Below, piece after piece: positions 60,452 through 64,000 of a stretch of 64,000 bases of DNA (the stretch's first letter is position 1; each line of letters begins with the position of its first letter). This DNA is from Cercis canadensis. Its lineage: Eukaryota; Streptophyta; Magnoliopsida; Fabales; Fabaceae. A program made the translations under genes and the position numbers. The stretch lies in contig QAOA01006222.1 of assembly GCA_003255065.1 (NCBI GenBank), positions 205,184 through 269,183 of the forward strand. Reading direction: 5' to 3'. Below the pieces are notes generated by a model. That model did not search any database and was not told the DNA's origin. It saw only the letters and a program-made list of their open reading frames with translations.

Positions 60452-61012
60452 ATGGTTAACTCTACACTTTTTCCCACTTTGACACATGCTTATTTTAATT
60501 GTGCACTTGCTGAAAATTTGTTTAATCATGATCCTACTCTTGTTGTAATGGTGTATGCATGTGGAGATGTAGAAACTAATATTGATATATTAGGAGATTT
60601 CATGTTTCTTACTTCTTTACATGCTAGAGCACTAGGAATAGATCATGTTAGAACCTTGGTGGCAAGTGAATATTTTGATGTTGGTGGAGTGAGTGTGGGA
60701 AATAAATGGGCTGTCCAAGCTAACCATATGTCAAACTATTCTTTGAATGACAAGCAAGAGATGTCGGTGTTTGCCAATTCTTTGCACGAATTTAAGTATC
60801 ATATTAAGCCTTGTATGAACAATATGTTGTGTGACACTAATGTATTTTGTAAGGATGACCTTAAACATGACTGTTATAGGCTTAGATTTGTAAGATATAA
60901 TTATTTTTCTTCTTTTAGACTTATATATGGGAACCATGGATGGTTGTATATACCTAACAAGATTTTTCATGTTTCTCATGCTTTAGGTAGGATTCCCTTG
61001 GTGACATTTTAA
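60452..61012 (+). CDS. Unassigned 186-codon ORF of the Athila-like family, copy B
   Basis: MVNSTLFPTLTHAYFNCALA to IPLVTF, the same length as the copy in A and open throughout. Differences are mostly single substitutions (for example ACGDVETNIDILGDF against ACGDVKTNVDRLRDF). No known motif. It may be free of stops because of recent spread and not because of selection. Confidence 0.55.
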   Translation: MVNSTLFPTLTHAYFNCALAENLFNHDPTLVVMVYACGDVETNIDILGDFMFLTSLHARALGIDHVRTLVASEYFDVGGVSVGNKWAVQANHMSNYSLNDKQEMSVFANSLHEFKYHIKPCMNNMLCDTNVFCKDDLKHDCYRLRFVRYNYFSSFRLIYGNHGWLYIPNKIFHVSHALGRIPLVTF

Positions 61013-62872
61013 ATGCTTACTTTGTTAAATTTTTAAAATCAAAGGTTAAATGTATTTGATTCTAGTCCCATAGTATTTGCTTCATTATTTCCTTTATGTC
61101 TTTATGCTTTTTTATGTTTTTGTATTCTTTATAATAATTTCAGCTTTGTAGTTTCTTTTAAGGGCTTTGTGAGAGTGGTCTTTGACCCAGATATCTTACT
61201 TTGCTTGTTGCAAACATCATGGAGGAGGTCCGCTTACAAGATGTCATCTACCCGACTTGATTGAGCTTCAGGGGAGTTCTTTCGGATTATGTTTCTGTTA
61301 TTATGTTTATGTTTTTATTGTTCTTTCGGATTATGTTAATTTTTTTGTTCTTGTTGCTTAGTTTTATTCTGTTGATGTTTTTAATTCTGTTTGTTGATTA
61401 TGTTTTACATGTCTGTTTTGTGTTTTCTGTTATTCTTTCCTTCTCTGTTTGCTGTTTTGGTGTAGTTCAGCATGTTTCAGATTCTGTTCACGCTTCTTCT
61501 TGAGCTTCTGTGCAAAATTCTAGTTCGATATCCTTTATTTATTCGCTGTCCCACCTTTTTCCTAGTTGTTTTTCATTCTGTTTTACTGTTTTGCTTTACT
61601 CTCATTCTACTCATCTTTTCACCTTTCCTTTTTGTATTTTTCATAACACTTTGAGAATTGTAGAATTTGTGAGCTTGAAGCAATTGTCATTTTGAAGTTT
61701 CTAACATGATTGAATAGATTCTTACATATTTTAGTTAGCTAATTTGGTGATGAAATTTGATGTGATGGATTAAGTTTGATGGAGCATACCTAGTGAGTTT
61801 TTGAATCTATTGTCATTCTATATTTCTTTCTTGTGTGCATTGTGCTCATGATGTTTGTTGCTCTAGAATTTGTTTTGTTTCTTTTTCAGACTACATTGTC
61901 ATTTGCATGCATGAATGTAATGAAGGTCATCTTTTCTTCTTTCTAGCTAGATAGCCAAATAGTATTTTTAACATCATTTCCCTTGATTTTCCCATTGAAC
62001 CTATTTTTTTCATTCTTTCATTTAGCTCATTGCAAGTTTTGTAAAACCATGTTTCTATCTACCTTAGGAAGTATGAAAACATTGGTTAATCGATTAATAA
62101 GTTCTATTTGTCCGGGACGGACAAAGTTCTAAGTGTGGGGAGGAGAATTTGTGAAATTTGAAGGAAATTGGCTATATGAAATGTAAAGACAAAGAAATGT
62201 TAGCCAAAAGAAAAAAGAAAAGAAAATTCTGTTTAAAAAAAAAATTAAAAAAAGAAAATGCAAAGAAAAAGAGAATAAAAGTAGTGGTTTACCTTCCAAA
62301 GAGGAAAAAGTTTGTAAAGAAAATTGCATAGAGCTTTTGGGTGTATTTTTGTGCTTAGTGTTAGTTTTGACTCATCATTCCCAATGTTCTTATGTTCTTT
62401 TTGGTTTTAATTTGCCATATCCATATTTCATTCATTCTTTTCCTTTGGTCCTTGGCCTCATTACATCCTTAAATAAAGTCCTTCTGATTTGTACATGCAT
62501 GTGTTTAAAGTAGTAGAAATTAGAAAATAAGCAAACTTATGGTAGTGCAAATTGTCATGATGTGATTTGACTGAAACAATAACCCCCTTAAACACTTGAG
62601 GGATTGAGAATGTATCTTGTGTGAGATTCTATCTTTCTTAGTTCTTCACTTCATTTGAATTCACCATGCATGTTGATTGAAAATGCAAGAAATAGATTCA
62701 TGATTGTTTTGATTCTTTTAAATTCTTGATTGTTCTTCTTGCTCACTTAACTTTTGCATTCTCGGAAGTTGTTGTTAGGAAATGATTTCTTAGTTGTCTT
62801 AGTTGTNTTCCTTTTTTCCTAGTTTTAACTCTAGTTTGCCTGGGACGTGCAAATGATAAGTGTGGGGGGATT
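61013..62872 (+). other. T-rich region, hairpin and polypurine tract of copy B
   Basis: Low-complexity T-rich DNA, the hairpin TTTGTCCGGGACGGACAAA at 62107-62125, an N at 62807, and the polypurine run AAGTGTGGGGGGA (about 62859-62870) just before the LTR. Confidence 0.6.
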
Positions 62873-64000
62873 TGATGAACATTATTTTTATATATTAATT
62901 AATCCTCATTTTTATCCTCCTAATCCTATTTTGGGCTTATTTGATTGGGCTTGGGTCATATTTCATTAATTAGGTTCAAATTGGGCTTAAGTGTATTTTT
63001 CAGCATTATTAGGGTTTTCACACTATTCTGTATTTCGGGTATATATTTAGTTATGGATGTCTAAAAAATTTGATTCTTGCCTTGTAGGAAAGCTAAGAGG
63101 ATTATCTACAACTTTCATTTAGACCTCCAAGGCCAATTTAGATGTTCAGTGGGTCAAATGTAACCTGGAAGTCAGAGTAGAGTTGCTGCTGCTGGATCCT
63201 GACCCACATGCAGTGTTTGAACCATAACTTGTGCTGTATATGTCGTATGGACTTGAAACCAGTCCCATTGGAAAGCTAAGGCATAGGGCTTCAATTCTTA
63301 TGAAGGGTGGTTCAACAAATTATGAACTTAAGATTATCTTATTGCCTACCTATATGGACCTAGATGGACTTAAATAGGCTTAACTTCCTCAATTCAGGCC
63401 CAATTAGGCCCAAACCAGAGCCCATTTGAAGTTGAGGTCCAGAGGTTTAAAATAGGTTAGGCGTAAATTAGTTGTGCATGAAAGTTAGGAAGTTATAAGC
63501 AGAGAAAGGAGGCAGACGAGTTATCAATTCTAGACTAGGCAGCTTTTGTTTTCTCTCTTGAAAAGTTTGGAGCTCTTTGATTTATGACTGCATTTCTCCA
63601 TTGGAGCTTGGATTTCATGACCATGGAGGAGTAGAATCCTTGTAACCAAGTTAGACTCCTGATTAAATTCGGTTTTGATTTTGAGATTATGTTCTTAATT
63701 GGATTAAACTTAATGCAATTTCTTCTTCTTTGAATTTCTGTCTTGCTTTAAGTTTTGTATGAATTCATGGAGATCTTTGTGATTTATATGGATATTGAAG
63801 TAAGAAATAGAATTTAGATTGATCAATCTTTAATCTGTGGTTAGAATTCAAAGAAGCTATACTATGTTAATTGATGTTCAGTTTTTAGATTAATCACTAA
63901 TTGCTTAGTCTTTGTGATTACAAGATTAGTGATTGTATGTGGTTAATCGAATTCTAAGTGATAACTTAGTAGGAATAATTAGTCACAATTAGAGATTTCG
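62873..64000 (+). repeat. 3' LTR of copy B (truncated by the window edge)
   Basis: Starts TGATGAACAT and follows the family LTR for 1128 bp. It lacks a stretch of about 25 bases near 63340 that the other LTRs have. Confidence 0.9.

Larger units (their letters stand above)
56981..64000 (+). mobile_element. Athila-like element, copy B (right LTR runs off the window)
   Basis: LTR 56981-58443, primer site 58449-58466, minisatellite, gag remnant, unassigned ORF, T-rich region, hairpin, polypurine run, then a second LTR from 62873 to beyond 64000. Its left LTR also ends copy C, giving internal-LTR-internal-LTR. The left half (57080-58806) is almost the same as in copy A. Confidence 0.9.

Overview
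This window is nuclear DNA of a flowering plant, most likely a eudicot. It holds a 14-exon nucleotide-sugar-transporter gene with GT-AG introns, remnants of a PEPR-type LRR receptor kinase and a PPR gene, and plant transposon families: Ty3/gypsy Tat and Athila types, hAT, Mutator-like and CACTA. The species cannot be fixed from the sequence. Two genes look intact: the Golgi nucleotide-sugar transporter (minus strand, coding exons 20435-30626, 404 residues) and an unrecognised nuclear-looking coiled-coil protein (minus strand, 42015-43888, 257 residues). A third gene enters from the left with only its 3' end (about 326-1365, plus strand).

Layout. 1-1.5 kb: 3' end of the partial gene with a long-TIR MITE in it. 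2.5-3.9 kb: a hAT-type element with a perfect 8-bp target duplication and a captured fragment of an IRX15-like (DUF579) gene. 4.8-17.1 kb: a PEPR-like receptor-kinase pseudogene split just after its signal peptide by a 9.2-kb Tat-lineage Ty3/gypsy element (4854-14034, perfect duplication ATGAT) that runs on the minus strand and carries a plus-strand antisense gene. 18.5-31.4 kb: the transporter gene and flanks. 32-38 kb: several TIR elements, one a Pack-MULE candidate. 38.2-41.6 kb: two CACTA left ends in the same orientation, then a broken copy of the start of the cap-binding protein CBP20. 42-43.9 kb: the coiled-coil gene. 45.8-54.1 kb: a PPR pseudogene on the minus strand split by a 7.4-kb Athila-like element (perfect duplication AGCCA). 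54.1-64 kb: LINE debris, then two more copies of the same element arranged internal-LTR-internal-LTR, running off the right edge.

The most unusual content is this Athila-derived family. It has 1.44-kb LTRs, a tRNA-Asp-type primer site, a 14-nt minisatellite organised into a 154-bp higher-order repeat, a headless gag with a zinc knuckle, and a conserved 186-codon reading frame I cannot assign. It has no recognisable protease, reverse transcriptase or integrase. Two copies share three in-frame stops, so the family was probably amplified from an already defective master by enzymes from elsewhere.

Six N positions lie in or beside repeats, and two of them are flanked by near-identical sequence. 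Local duplications and the tandem order at 54-64 kb may therefore be assembly effects.
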